A stretch of 50,979 nucleotides of DNA, from NCBI GenBank assembly GCA_030529945.1, contig JAUMVX010000014.1, positions 1 through 50,979 on the forward strand. The letters are read 5' to 3'. This document shows, piece after piece, positions 28,741 to 37,955 of the stretch. Numbering within the stretch: the first letter of the stretch is position 1; each line of letters starts with the position of its first letter. The translations under genes were made by a program, and so were the position numbers. Below the pieces are notes generated by a model. The model worked only from the letters and a program-made list of their open reading frames with translations. It was not told the DNA's origin and did not search any database. The DNA comes from Bacteroidia bacterium (GTDB taxonomy: Bacteria; Bacteroidota; Bacteroidia; Bacteroidales; UBA932).

Positions 28741-31260
28741 TTACTTTTCCATATGCTCCTGGAAGCAGGTATTCACCAGAGTGAGTTCGCTGCCGCCGGC
28801 GGTGCGTCCGAAGTCGAAGAATACGACGACCTTGTCGTAGTCGCAGTCAGGAACCAGACTTTCCTTCTTTATGGTGAAGTCCTCGTCTTCCGGAACGGAG
28901 ATGGCGTTGTCATAGACCATAAAGTTATCCGTGTCGTTCCCGAGCCAGGCTATCTTCAGAGTGACCGTACAGGCCGTGCTGCAGTGTATGGTGGTGCAGA
29001 AGTCATAAGTCTTAGACGCGCTTGCCGGAATCTCGGTCTGGAATATGGTCTGTCCCTGCCACTCGCTGCCTCCGATTCCGTCCGGAATCACGATCCGGCA
29101 GTCCTTCTTCGTCTCGTCCGTCCACTCGAACTCCGGATTCGCTATCTGGCTCCAGCCCGCATCCGCGTACCAGTATCCCATAGTGATGGCACCGCTTCTC
29201 CAGAGGTTCGTCGGGCCTTCTATATCGTAGTAGGTCTGGACTGGACCCGTGTAAGGCTTGCAGCTGACATCCAGAGTGCCGTCACGGTCGATGAAGGTGA
29301 ACGTGTAATATCCTTCCACGCCTTCCTTTATGTAGATATTGCCGTTGTCGCCGCCGTCAGAGCCGCCGCCCAGGTAGGCTACATCTCCGAGTTCCACGGT
29401 GCCGTAGTTCGCGTATCCCCATTCGACGCCCCAGTTCGCCTGGCCGAAGATCTTGAAGTCCTTTCCGGCCACCACTTCACCGGTGAGCTGGTAAGTGTTC
29501 TCTCCGACAAGGGCGAGAGGCAGGTCCATCGAACCCGTGCTCCAGCCCGGAGCGCCCGCCGCGGACGGTTTGCCGATACCGGTGCCGATGATCCAGAGGG
29601 CCTTGGCGTTCTCGTATGTGGCGAGTTCTCCGTCAGCGAGAGGCATAGCCTTGATCCAGTTGTCGGCATAGACGATGCGATAGTCGCCGTCTGCGGCATT
29701 GAACTTCAGGTTGCCGCTGTCCACTGCCTTGAAATAGTCAGGGTCGAGCCAGATTGCTGCGAGGTCGATGCCGGTCACTGCGATGTTCTGACCCTTGGCG
29801 AGGGTGATGTCGAGTGAGCCTTCGAGCGGCTGACCGCCGAATGTCACTTCAGGAGCCTTGTAGTCGCGCGGACGGAATTTCCACTGCCAGCTGATTCCAT
29901 CTCCCACGTGTACCAGGGTGAGGCTGTTCTCGGTGATTTCCGTCACGTGGAATTCAGGATTGCTGAACATCAGATCGTTCGGAACGTAGCCGATGATGAC
30001 TCCTTCAGGAAGCGTGAGGATCTCGCCGTCGAAGCTGTATGTGCTCGTCTGAGCGTCCCAAGGCATAGAGAAGTCATTACCGTCGTGAGGGTTGATGTCC
30101 GAGCCGATGACGGTTACGCCAGTGTTCACGTAGATGAGTCCGTCTTCGCCCGCGCTGAAGCTATAAGTCCCGTCAGGGTAGAAGGTGAGCACGTCGTCAT
30201 ACATACCGCTGCCCTCCTTCTCATAAGCGGAGGCTGACCACCATCCTGCGGCTTCCTCAAGCGAAGGCCCGCAGGCCAGATGGCCTTTCGTGGCGGCGTC
30301 CATAACCCAGGCCTTGCCTTCCGCGGTCGTTCCGGCGAGAAGTTCCTCAGGACCCGCCTTCTTCACGAACGGCACGAGGCCGTAATGCCAGGCTATGCTG
30401 CCGTTGTCGATCAAGAGGTTGAGGTTCTTCTTTATCTTCGAGGTAGCGGTCTCGATGAAGCGGTAGCGAGGATTCGTGAGAGCATCCGGGTTAGGGATGT
30501 AGGAGAGGTTGCAGCCCTCCTTGAGCACGAGATAGATTTCCTCTATGCCGGCGTCGTTCCAGCTGTTCTCGATGCTGTATGTGGACTCGTAGGCGTCCAT
30601 AGGCACGAGGTAGTCGTTCCCGTCGCCTGAGTAATACTCCGGCATCACGCCCGAGTCCTTGTTCACGTAAACCTGTCCGTCTCCCGGGTTGAAGCTGTAC
30701 TTTCCGTCTGCGGTGAAGGTCATACTGTCGTCATAGAGGCTCCAGTCCGCCTTTTCGTTGGCCTTGGCCGACCACCAGTTGGTGCCGTCGGAACCCGGCT
30801 CGCCGCAGCCGAAGTGGCCGTCTTTCTCATAGTCCCAGCCCCAGGTGTTGGCGACAGCCTTCATATAAGGAGTGGCGTCGAACGGGTCCCTGTAGGTGTT
30901 CTCCATCGTGAAGGTGACCATCTTGGATCCCTGCGAGATGCCGTTGGCATTGTACGCCTTGAGTTCGACGCTGTGCTCTCCGGCATCGCGGATGCGGAGG
31001 ACGATGCCGTTCTGTGCGTAAGCGTATTTCTTCGAAGCCTTGCCGTCTATCTTCTCTTCGCCGAAAATCCAGAGCGGAACGACTCCCTTGTCCTCCACCT
31101 CGAAGGTGACCATATTGGTGGTCTGGTCGATGCTGATCTTCGGAGTGAGCTCGGAGGCCTGCGGAAGCCGATTCTGGTCAGGCTCCACGTAGTCTATCTT
31201 GCAGCTTGCGGCGAGGAGCGCCACAGCGGCTATGGCCGCATATTTTAATGTACTTTTCAT
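28741..31260 (-). CDS. Surface glycan-binding lipoprotein with duplicated module and SusE/F-like domain
   Basis: Large (839 residues) lipoprotein, lipobox AASC with Cys20, in the position of the surface glycan-binding protein of a polysaccharide locus. The first 130 residues look PKD-like. A module of about 140 residues occurs twice (about 147-296 and 327-465): each starts GHFGCG or GHLACG, then WWSA, YDD.LTF..DG.YSF, and GND with P and YS. A SusE/SusF-like domain follows (KDFKIFGQANWGVEWGYANYG, about 560-670), and the last 160 residues look like a jelly-roll carbohydrate-binding domain. Many exposed Trp and Tyr fit glycan binding. Function inferred from context and architecture. Confidence 0.82.
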   Translation of the reverse strand: MKSTLKYAAIAAVALLAASCKIDYVEPDQNRLPQASELTPKISIDQTTNMVTFEVEDKGVVPLWIFGEEKIDGKASKKYAYAQNGIVLRIRDAGEHSVELKAYNANGISQGSKMVTFTMENTYRDPFDATPYMKAVANTWGWDYEKDGHFGCGEPGSDGTNWWSAKANEKADWSLYDDSMTFTADGKYSFNPGDGQVYVNKDSGVMPEYYSGDGNDYLVPMDAYESTYSIENSWNDAGIEEIYLVLKEGCNLSYIPNPDALTNPRYRFIETATSKIKKNLNLLIDNGSIAWHYGLVPFVKKAGPEELLAGTTAEGKAWVMDAATKGHLACGPSLEEAAGWWSASAYEKEGSGMYDDVLTFYPDGTYSFSAGEDGLIYVNTGVTVIGSDINPHDGNDFSMPWDAQTSTYSFDGEILTLPEGVIIGYVPNDLMFSNPEFHVTEITENSLTLVHVGDGISWQWKFRPRDYKAPEVTFGGQPLEGSLDITLAKGQNIAVTGIDLAAIWLDPDYFKAVDSGNLKFNAADGDYRIVYADNWIKAMPLADGELATYENAKALWIIGTGIGKPSAAGAPGWSTGSMDLPLALVGENTYQLTGEVVAGKDFKIFGQANWGVEWGYANYGTVELGDVAYLGGGSDGGDNGNIYIKEGVEGYYTFTFIDRDGTLDVSCKPYTGPVQTYYDIEGPTNLWRSGAITMGYWYADAGWSQIANPEFEWTDETKKDCRIVIPDGIGGSEWQGQTIFQTEIPASASKTYDFCTTIHCSTACTVTLKIAWLGNDTDNFMVYDNAISVPEDEDFTIKKESLVPDCDYDKVVVFFDFGRTAGGSELTLVNTCFQEHMEK

Positions 31261-31272
31261 AATCCGACCCGA

Positions 31273-32775
31273 TTAATAGTTGTTCTGTACCAGATTAGGA
31301 TCCTTGTCCATTTCGGACTGAGGTATAGGCCAGTATTTCTTGGACTCTGTCCAGTCGTTCTGGCGGAAGGCGTGGTTCGAAGCCTTGAGGACCGAGGAGG
31401 CGAGGCCTGTGCGGATGAGGTCCCAGTAGCGCTTGCCTTCTCCCACGAACTCCTTGTGGCGCTCCTGGATGATGTCTTCGCGGCTTGTGCCGGTATCCTG
31501 GCACTTCGCGCGGTCACGCACCTTCTGAAGGTAGGAGCTTCCGTCGGAGCCGAGGAGCAGTGAAAGCTCGGCGGCGTTCAGCAGGGTCTCGGAGAAGCGG
31601 TAAACGCGGGAGTTGTTGCCGTAGTTCATCGTGTCGGCGGCCAGATAGCCGTGGTTGCCGTTCTTGCGGGCGATGTACTTCAGCAGATAGTAGCCTTCCG
31701 ATTCCCAGCGCGGAGAGCAGCTCTCCTTGCCTCCGGTCGAAGTAACGTAGGTCTCGATGTTCAGGATGCCCCCGTCGCGGCGGATGTCGGTGTCGTCATA
31801 CATATCGTAGGTACTCTTGGCCACGCCGCCGAAGCCCCAGCCGTCTGCGAAATCAGTCGTAGCGCCCGGAATGCCGATGAGCACCGGGTAAACGGCGCCG
31901 CCGCAGGCGATAGGGGAGCCCCAGTCACGCACTGCGCCCTCGGAGATGTAGTTTATCTCCCAGATGGACTCGGCGTTCCACTCGCCGCTCTCCTCGAAGA
32001 TGCCGGCGAAGTCATCCACCAGGGCATACTGTCCGCAGTCGATGATCTCCTTCATATAATTCAGGACCGTCTGATAGCGGGAGTTGTCGTTCTGGTACAT
32101 AACCACGTCAGCGTAGAGCATATAGGCCATAGCCTTGGTGATGCGGCCTTCCTTGCCTCCGTCAGCCTTCATAGGCAGGACATTGAGGGCGAGGGCGTCC
32201 TCGATGGTCTTCACGATTCCGGCATACACCTCATCGTGGCCGAGCTGTGCGCAGAGATACGGGGCGGTGAGGTTCTCCTCGTAGTAAGGAACGTTGCCCC
32301 AGAACTTCCAGAGCCAGTTATAGTAGTAGGCGCGGAGCACCATAGCCTCCGCACGGTAGAGATTCTTGGTCTCCTCCGACATTCCGGGGACATCGGAAAC
32401 GTGCTCCAGAACCACGCAGGCGCGGTTTATGCCGGAGTAGCAGATGGTCCAGATCTGGTTGCAGACATCGGTGGAAGTGGCCGTGTAGTAGTGCGTCTTC
32501 ACGAGGATAGGCTGGTCGCCTTCGTTCGAGCCGCCGCAGTAGATGTCGTCGGCCATCACATCGGAGACGAGCTTCAGGTCGTCGTACTGGTAGAAGTAGT
32601 CGAACCAGTGGAGCGGGTCGTAAGCTGCCACGAGAGCCTCGTACATACGGTTTTCATTTATGAAATACTCGTCGATAGGCTCCGAGGAGTTGTGTTTCGC
32701 CGTGATGAAGTCTTTGCCGCAAGAGGTCGCAAGGATCGTAACGGCTGCACAAAGAAGGTAAAATATCTTTTTCAT
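31273..32775 (-). CDS. SusD/RagB-family nutrient-binding lipoprotein
   Basis: Outer-membrane lipoprotein that caps the SusC channel and captures oligosaccharides. Lipobox ILATSC, Cys19. The TPR-like helical N-terminal part (RAEAMVLRAYYYNWLWKFWGNVPYY) and the C-terminal RHKEFVGEGKRYWDLIRTG are SusD hallmarks. Its 500 residues are normal. It lies 17 bases downstream of susC and 12 bases upstream of the SGBP gene. Specificity is inferred only from the GH16 partner. Confidence 0.95.
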   Translation of the reverse strand: MKKIFYLLCAAVTILATSCGKDFITAKHNSSEPIDEYFINENRMYEALVAAYDPLHWFDYFYQYDDLKLVSDVMADDIYCGGSNEGDQPILVKTHYYTATSTDVCNQIWTICYSGINRACVVLEHVSDVPGMSEETKNLYRAEAMVLRAYYYNWLWKFWGNVPYYEENLTAPYLCAQLGHDEVYAGIVKTIEDALALNVLPMKADGGKEGRITKAMAYMLYADVVMYQNDNSRYQTVLNYMKEIIDCGQYALVDDFAGIFEESGEWNAESIWEINYISEGAVRDWGSPIACGGAVYPVLIGIPGATTDFADGWGFGGVAKSTYDMYDDTDIRRDGGILNIETYVTSTGGKESCSPRWESEGYYLLKYIARKNGNHGYLAADTMNYGNNSRVYRFSETLLNAAELSLLLGSDGSSYLQKVRDRAKCQDTGTSREDIIQERHKEFVGEGKRYWDLIRTGLASSVLKASNHAFRQNDWTESKKYWPIPQSEMDKDPNLVQNNY

Positions 32776-32792
32776 ATTCTGTTACGGCTTTA

Positions 32793-35700
32793 TCATTTAA
32801 CTAAGGAAGCGGTGCCGAATGTGAGATTGACGCCGAAAGAGATGGTTCTGGCCTGCGGATATACGCCGCGGTCGATGCCGACTTCAGTGCCGTAGCCGGA
32901 GTTGCCGCCGGTCACTTCAGGGTCGCAGCCCGTGTACTTGGTGAGAGTGAAGAGATTCTCGGCCTGTACATAGACTCTGAGACGGTCGATGCCCGCCTTG
33001 CCGGTGAGGCTCTGAGGAAGAGTGTAGCCGAGCTGGACGTTGCGGGCCCTCATAAAGGCGCCGTTCTCGAGCCAGAGGTCGGATACGCGGTAGTTCTCGT
33101 TAGCCGAATCGAAGACGAAGCGCGGCTGGCTGTTCGTGGAGCCTTCGCCCGTCCAGCGGTTCAGTATCGTCTTAGGCAGGTTTATGTAGTAGAGGTCGGT
33201 ACGTCTGGTCACGTTGAAGATGGATACGTTTCCGAACTGGCCCTGGAGGAGCATATTGAAGTCGAATCCCTTCCACTCGAAACCGAGGTTGATGCCGAAG
33301 GTCCAGTCAGGGATACCCTTGCCGATGTTCGTGCGGTCGTCGTCGTTTATGACTCCGTCACCGTTGATGTCCACGAAGCGCACGTCTCCCGGAACAGCAT
33401 TAGGCTGCAGGAGAGCTCCGTCCGCGTTCACGTAGCTGTTCACTTCAGCGGCGTTCTGGAAGATTCCGTCCGTCTTCCATCCGTAGAAATAAGGGAACGG
33501 AAGGCCTACGTCGCCTCTGGACAGGGTGCCTATCTTGTGCGAGGAGCAGCTCAGGTAGGTGGACTCGTCGCCGAGGTAGGTGAGGCGGTTCCTGGTGTAG
33601 GTGGCGTTCGCGCCGATATGGTAGGTGAAGTCTCCGATGTTTCCTCTGTAATTCAGGTCGAACTCCACGCCGCTGTTCACCATATCGCCGAGGTTGCCGG
33701 TAGGGGCGGAGTCACCCGCATAGGAAGGAACAGGCATAGAAAGAAGCATACCCGCGGTCTTCTTGCGGTACCAGTCGGCGGTGAAGGTGACTTTGTTACC
33801 GAGGAAGCCGAGGTCGAGACCGAGGTCGGCCTGGCGGGACTCCTCCCACTTCACGTCCGGGTTAGCGAGGCCCGAAGGCTTCGCACCGATGCTGATGGCC
33901 TCGGTGCCTGTGGCGCCCGAGCCGAAGGCGTAGTTGTTCCCGGAGTTCATATATACGGCATAGGTGAAGTTTCCGATGTCGTCGTTACCGTTCACTCCGT
34001 AGGAGAAGCGGAGCTTTCCGGTGGAAAGCCAAGGCAGGTTCTGAGCGAAGGACTCGTTGCGGAAGTTCCAGCCGAGGGAAACGGAAGGGAAGTTGCCCCA
34101 TTTGTTGTTGTCTCCGAAGCGGCTCGAACCGTCGCGGCGTATCGTGGCTTCCACCATATAGCGCTCATCGTAGTTGTAGCTTACGCGGGCGAAATAGGAG
34201 GCGAGGCTGTAAACTATGGAATTCCAGCTGCCCCATCCGTTGCGGTCACCGTCGGCCTGCTGGCCCTTGGTGTTGTTCACGGAAATCTTCCAGTCGTCAT
34301 AGTCATACATAAGACCCATAGCGGAAGCCCCCACATTGGACGATGAGGACCGGAGAGCCGACTGTCCGAGAACGGCGTTGATGCCGTGCTTGCCGAAGGA
34401 TTTCTCCCAGGTGAGGACGTTCTCCACCTGCCAGAGCAGGCTTCTGTTCATCTCCTGGGAGGCGGAAGAGCCGTAGGCGGTCTTCTGCACGATGGAGGCG
34501 TTGCCGGACTTGTCGTAGGTGGTGGTCTCAGTGATCTGGTCGTACTTGTAGTTCTTCGAGGAGAGGTAGTACGGCAGAGAGTAGCCGTGGTTGCCCCAGA
34601 ATGCGAGGTCCACGCCTGCGGAGGACTTGAATTTCAGGCCTCCGAAGAGCTGCAGGGTGGCGGAAGCGTTGCCCACGAACTTGTCGGTGTCGTATTTGGT
34701 GCCCGGCTGCGAGAGCATCGCGAGCGGGTTGCTCTGCTCGTTGTACTTCACGCCGTCCACGATGCTGTAGGCTCTGCCGTCGGCGTCGCGGAGGATGTAC
34801 GGGTAGGCCGAAGGATAATTGGCCGCGAAGGCGGCCTCCTCGGCGTCGGTCATATAGATGCTCTCGATCGGAGACATTCCGATGGCGGAACCGAGCGGCG
34901 AACCGTACTCGGTGTTCGTGGAGATGCCGGTGGAGTTTATGCGGGCGTAGGATGCGCTGGTGTTTATGTCCATCCGGTTCAGGAAGTTGCGCTGCGACGA
35001 AGCATCGAAGAGGTTTATGTCTATGTTCTCGTGGAGAGTGAAACGCTCGTAGTTGCTTCTGCCGTAGTTTCCGCCGACGATGCCCTCATTCGAGAGGTAG
35101 CCGCCGGAGATGGCGTATTTCACCTTCTCGCTGCCGCCGGAGATGCTCAGGTCGTGCTTTACGATCGGGGCGTTGTCGTTGAATACCGCGCTCACCCAGT
35201 CGGTGCCTTCGCCGTACTGGTAAGGGTTGTCGTAGATAGGCTCGCTGCCGGAGTTTATGTAGCCTTCATTCATCATAATGGCGTACTCGGTGGCGTTCAG
35301 GACCGAAGGCTTTCTCCAAGGGTTCTGGAAGCCGTAGGAGGCGTTGTAGCTGATGGTGGCCTTGCCGGCGGCGCCCTTCTTCGTGGTGACGAGGATGACG
35401 CCGTTCGACGCGCGTGCGCCGTAAACGGCTCCGGAGGCTGCGTCCTTCAGGACTTCGATGCGCTCGATGTCGTTAGGGTTCAGATAGTCGATGCCGCCCG
35501 AGATGGCCAGACCGTCCACGATGTACAGAGGACTGGAGCCGTGGATGGAGCCGACGCCGCGCACGCGGACCTGCGAGGATGCGTCGGGAGCGCCGGACGA
35601 AGCCGTCACGAACACTCCGGAGGTCATACCCTGGAGGACTGCGTCGATGCGGTTGTGTGACTGTGTCTTGAGGTCGTCGGAAGTGATGGAGGAGATGGCC

Positions 35701-36065
35701 GCGGTAACAACGCTCTTCTTCTGGACGCCGTAACCCACGACTACCACGTCGTCAAGCCAGGTATTGTCCTCTTCCAGAACGAAGTTCACGACGCTGCGGT
35801 CTCCGAGGACCGCCGTCGCGGATTTCATTCCGACGGACTGGGCTACCAGGACGGTTTCGGGGGAGAACCTGCCCTGGAGGACATAGTTTCCGTCCGCGTC
35901 CGTACTGGTTCCCGTGGAGGTCCCCTGAACCATAACTGCGGCTCCTATGACCGGCAGTCCGGTTCCATCCGTGACAGTACCCCTTACTTCCTGGGCGTGT
36001 GCGAACGCACCGCCCGCGCACAGGACTGCGAGAGCCAGCGCGATTTTTCGTACAAGGTGTTTCAT
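32793..36065 (-). CDS. SusC/RagA-family TonB-linked outer-membrane receptor
   Basis: TonB-dependent transporter of 1090 residues that imports oligosaccharides into the periplasm. It has a signal peptide (cleavage after AHA), a carboxypeptidase-regulatory-like domain (VRGTVTDGTGLPVIGAAVMVQG), a TonB-box region (DDVVVVGYGVQKK), a plug with the SusC motif (RVRGVGSIHGSSPLYIVDG and LKDAASGAVYGARASNGVILVTTKKG), and a C-terminal barrel ending in aromatic-rich strands. No N-terminal anti-sigma-interaction extension is present, which fits control by the adjacent DUF6377 regulator rather than an ECF sigma pair. First gene of the transcript; a strong promoter lies 70 bases upstream. Confidence 0.97.
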   Translation of the reverse strand: MKHLVRKIALALAVLCAGGAFAHAQEVRGTVTDGTGLPVIGAAVMVQGTSTGTSTDADGNYVLQGRFSPETVLVAQSVGMKSATAVLGDRSVVNFVLEEDNTWLDDVVVVGYGVQKKSVVTAAISSITSDDLKTQSHNRIDAVLQGMTSGVFVTASSGAPDASSQVRVRGVGSIHGSSPLYIVDGLAISGGIDYLNPNDIERIEVLKDAASGAVYGARASNGVILVTTKKGAAGKATISYNASYGFQNPWRKPSVLNATEYAIMMNEGYINSGSEPIYDNPYQYGEGTDWVSAVFNDNAPIVKHDLSISGGSEKVKYAISGGYLSNEGIVGGNYGRSNYERFTLHENIDINLFDASSQRNFLNRMDINTSASYARINSTGISTNTEYGSPLGSAIGMSPIESIYMTDAEEAAFAANYPSAYPYILRDADGRAYSIVDGVKYNEQSNPLAMLSQPGTKYDTDKFVGNASATLQLFGGLKFKSSAGVDLAFWGNHGYSLPYYLSSKNYKYDQITETTTYDKSGNASIVQKTAYGSSASQEMNRSLLWQVENVLTWEKSFGKHGINAVLGQSALRSSSSNVGASAMGLMYDYDDWKISVNNTKGQQADGDRNGWGSWNSIVYSLASYFARVSYNYDERYMVEATIRRDGSSRFGDNNKWGNFPSVSLGWNFRNESFAQNLPWLSTGKLRFSYGVNGNDDIGNFTYAVYMNSGNNYAFGSGATGTEAISIGAKPSGLANPDVKWEESRQADLGLDLGFLGNKVTFTADWYRKKTAGMLLSMPVPSYAGDSAPTGNLGDMVNSGVEFDLNYRGNIGDFTYHIGANATYTRNRLTYLGDESTYLSCSSHKIGTLSRGDVGLPFPYFYGWKTDGIFQNAAEVNSYVNADGALLQPNAVPGDVRFVDINGDGVINDDDRTNIGKGIPDWTFGINLGFEWKGFDFNMLLQGQFGNVSIFNVTRRTDLYYINLPKTILNRWTGEGSTNSQPRFVFDSANENYRVSDLWLENGAFMRARNVQLGYTLPQSLTGKAGIDRLRVYVQAENLFTLTKYTGCDPEVTGGNSGYGTEVGIDRGVYPQARTISFGVNLTFGTASLVK

Positions 36066-36134
36066 TGGATAAAAATGGTTAAATTGTTAGTTATTGTGTG
36101 TATAAATATGCAGTCAATATTCCTTCGGGAACAC

Positions 36135-36165
36135 ACAAAGTTAATCAAAGCGGACGGACCCTCAA
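36135..36165 (-). promoter_or_regulatory. susC promoter
   Basis: On the minus strand TTTG (36162-36165), 19 bases, then TAACTTTG (36135-36142). This gives a leader of about 60 bases for the polysaccharide locus. Confidence 0.75.
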
Positions 36166-36184
36166 ACGATTCAGTCGAGGGTGG

Positions 36185-36240
36185 TTCCAAAAAGTGGAAA
36201 CGTAAAACGGAACTACCTGTCAGTCAGACTGAAAGGTAGT
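36185..36240 (-). terminator. Palindromes after the DUF6377 regulator
   Basis: ACTACCT (36212-36218) pairs with AGGTAGT (36234-36240), and inside it CAGTC (36221-36225) pairs with GACTG (36227-36231) around one base, making a 29-base near-perfect palindrome. A second hairpin, TTCCA with TGGAA, lies at 36185-36199. They sit between the regulator stop and the susC promoter, so they may terminate the regulator message or bind a regulator. Confidence 0.5.
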
Positions 36241-36265
36241 GCAATAAGTGGTTTTTCAGTGGTGT

Positions 36266-37876
36266 CTATGTGGACTGTGAAGAGCTCGCGGACCCCAGAT
36301 TTTTCACGATTTCCTCGAAATTCTCCCTGTCCGGAAGGGCCGCGTTCTTTATCTGCGCTCTATAATTATAAATGGTATTTACAGAGTAGCGCAGGAGCGA
36401 GGCGATGTGCGAAGACTGGGTGATGCCGAGGCGGATGAGCGCGAAAATGCGAAGCTCCGTGTTCAGCAGCTCGTCCTTTTTAAGCTCTATCCGGGCCTCC
36501 GGGCGCAGCAGGGAGTTGAACTCGCTCACGAAGTTCGGATACAGCTGCAGGAAGGCGTTGTCGAAGGCCTTGTAGAAAGCGCGTATCTCCGCGTCGGTCT
36601 CGGAGAGAGGCACGAACTTGCGGAGCTTGTCGATATAGTCCGAGCACATCGAAAGGAAGAGGGCGATGTACTCCTCCTTCGCCGTGTTCGCCTCGGAGAG
36701 ACGGGCGATCGCCGTCTGCAGCTTGGCGTTGCTCTCCGCGAGCGAGTCGGAATACTCCCGTATCCGCGAGTTCATAGCGGTGATCTGCGTGTGCTGCTCG
36801 CGCAGCCTCCGGTTCAGCCTGACCATCATCGCGATTATGACCAGCAGGCCTGCGGCCAATATGGACAGGGCTATCAGGAGTGACCGTATCGATGACACGT
36901 GCCGCTTCTGCGAGGCCAGGAAGGCGTTTTCTATTTCCGGGATGCTGAGGGCTATCTGCCAGGGGCGCAGCTTGGAGTTGAAGTCCAGGGCGTCCTGAAG
37001 GGAGATCTGGGTGTAACGGAAGGCGCGTGCGATGTCGATATTGTCCTGGAAAAGAATCTGGGCCAGGCTGAAAAGGGAGGCGTTGTCCTTTACGGAGGCT
37101 CTCGCGTCCGCCATAGCGGAGCGCAGGAACCACAGAGCGGAGTCGTCGCGTCTGCCCAAGTCCCTGCAGGTAACCGCCTTATAATATGCCGCTATGGCGT
37201 AGTCGTGGGAGGAGGGGTTCAGCACGTCGAGCGAGCGGGTGAAGACCGAATCGGCCTTCTCCGCCTGTCCGAGCCGCAGATATTCGCGGGCGACGAGTTC
37301 CTGATGCAGCTGGAGCGTGTCGTCCGTCATCGCGATGATGCGCGAGCGGTAGTAGGCGACCTTGCCGATCATCCGAGCGTGGTCCTCGGCAGTGGGGGAG
37401 TACTCGGCGAAGTCGGCGTTGAAGCGCTGCTGGTAGTCGCACCACTCGAGCATCTGCGCCGCATCGAACGAAGCCGTGTCGATCTGCCTGCTCAGATTCG
37501 AGCTTTCGAGGTACATCCCCGAGACGCAGAGCAGCATCGCGCGGCGCATCAGCACATCCGTCTTCCTGTGGCCGTCGGCCAATCCCGTGGCGATGGAGTC
37601 CTGCTTTTCGAGGGCTTCCGAGGCCATACTGAAGCTGTATGCGAAGGCCTCCCTGTAGAGTTGTCCCCAGAGTTCGTAGGCGGTCACCGGCGGGGTGGCC
37701 GGGTCGGAGGCGCGTTCGCGCAGGGTGCCGACCAGCTGCTCCTTCGCCGCGTGGAATTCCGGGGCCATCTCGAGGGTGGCGTCAAGATTAGCGAGTTCCC
37801 TCATCAGGCTGTGGGGAACAGTTCCCGACGAACAGAGGGTGAAAAGTATCAAAATATAAGCAAAAATGCGTTTCAC
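36266..37876 (-). CDS. TPR-membrane-HTH regulator (DUF6377 type)
   Basis: One-component sensor-regulator common in Bacteroidales. From GTG 37876 the protein has 536 residues: a signal/hydrophobic N-terminus (KRIFAYILILFTLCSSGTVP), a periplasmic region of TPR-like helices to about 330, one membrane helix (SLLIALSILAAGLLVIIAMMV), a coiled coil, and a cytoplasmic C-terminal domain with DYIDKLRKFVPL, LQLYPNFVSEFNSLL and a LuxR-like helix-turn-helix (LLNTELRIFALIRLGITQSSHIASLLRYSVNTIYNYR). The frame is open to 37972, but the GTG start puts the signal at the N-terminus. It lies upstream of, and co-directional with, the susC locus, so it is the best candidate for its activator. The sensed ligand is unknown. 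Confidence 0.88.
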   Translation of the reverse strand: MKRIFAYILILFTLCSSGTVPHSLMRELANLDATLEMAPEFHAAKEQLVGTLRERASDPATPPVTAYELWGQLYREAFAYSFSMASEALEKQDSIATGLADGHRKTDVLMRRAMLLCVSGMYLESSNLSRQIDTASFDAAQMLEWCDYQQRFNADFAEYSPTAEDHARMIGKVAYYRSRIIAMTDDTLQLHQELVAREYLRLGQAEKADSVFTRSLDVLNPSSHDYAIAAYYKAVTCRDLGRRDDSALWFLRSAMADARASVKDNASLFSLAQILFQDNIDIARAFRYTQISLQDALDFNSKLRPWQIALSIPEIENAFLASQKRHVSSIRSLLIALSILAAGLLVIIAMMVRLNRRLREQHTQITAMNSRIREYSDSLAESNAKLQTAIARLSEANTAKEEYIALFLSMCSDYIDKLRKFVPLSETDAEIRAFYKAFDNAFLQLYPNFVSEFNSLLRPEARIELKKDELLNTELRIFALIRLGITQSSHIASLLRYSVNTIYNYRAQIKNAALPDRENFEEIVKNLGSASSSQST

Positions 37877-37921
37877 ACTGATAAAATGTATTCCCGTGTG
37901 TAAAGATAATAAAAAATCTCT

Positions 37922-37929
37922 TATATTCG
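37922..37929 (+). promoter_or_regulatory. Possible -7 box of the Gate-domain gene
   Basis: TATATTCG, one base from the consensus, in the 14-mer CTTATATTCGCAGC that also occurs upstream of the M20 gene at 21.14 kb. The start codon is 26 bases downstream. Confidence 0.4.
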
Positions 37930-37955
37930 CAGCATTATTTTTTCTAACCGCATTT

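Noticed and set aside
33537-35660. Long plus-strand frames opposite susC
   Set aside because: Antisense to susC, Val/Gly/Ala-rich, without a start context or family motif.
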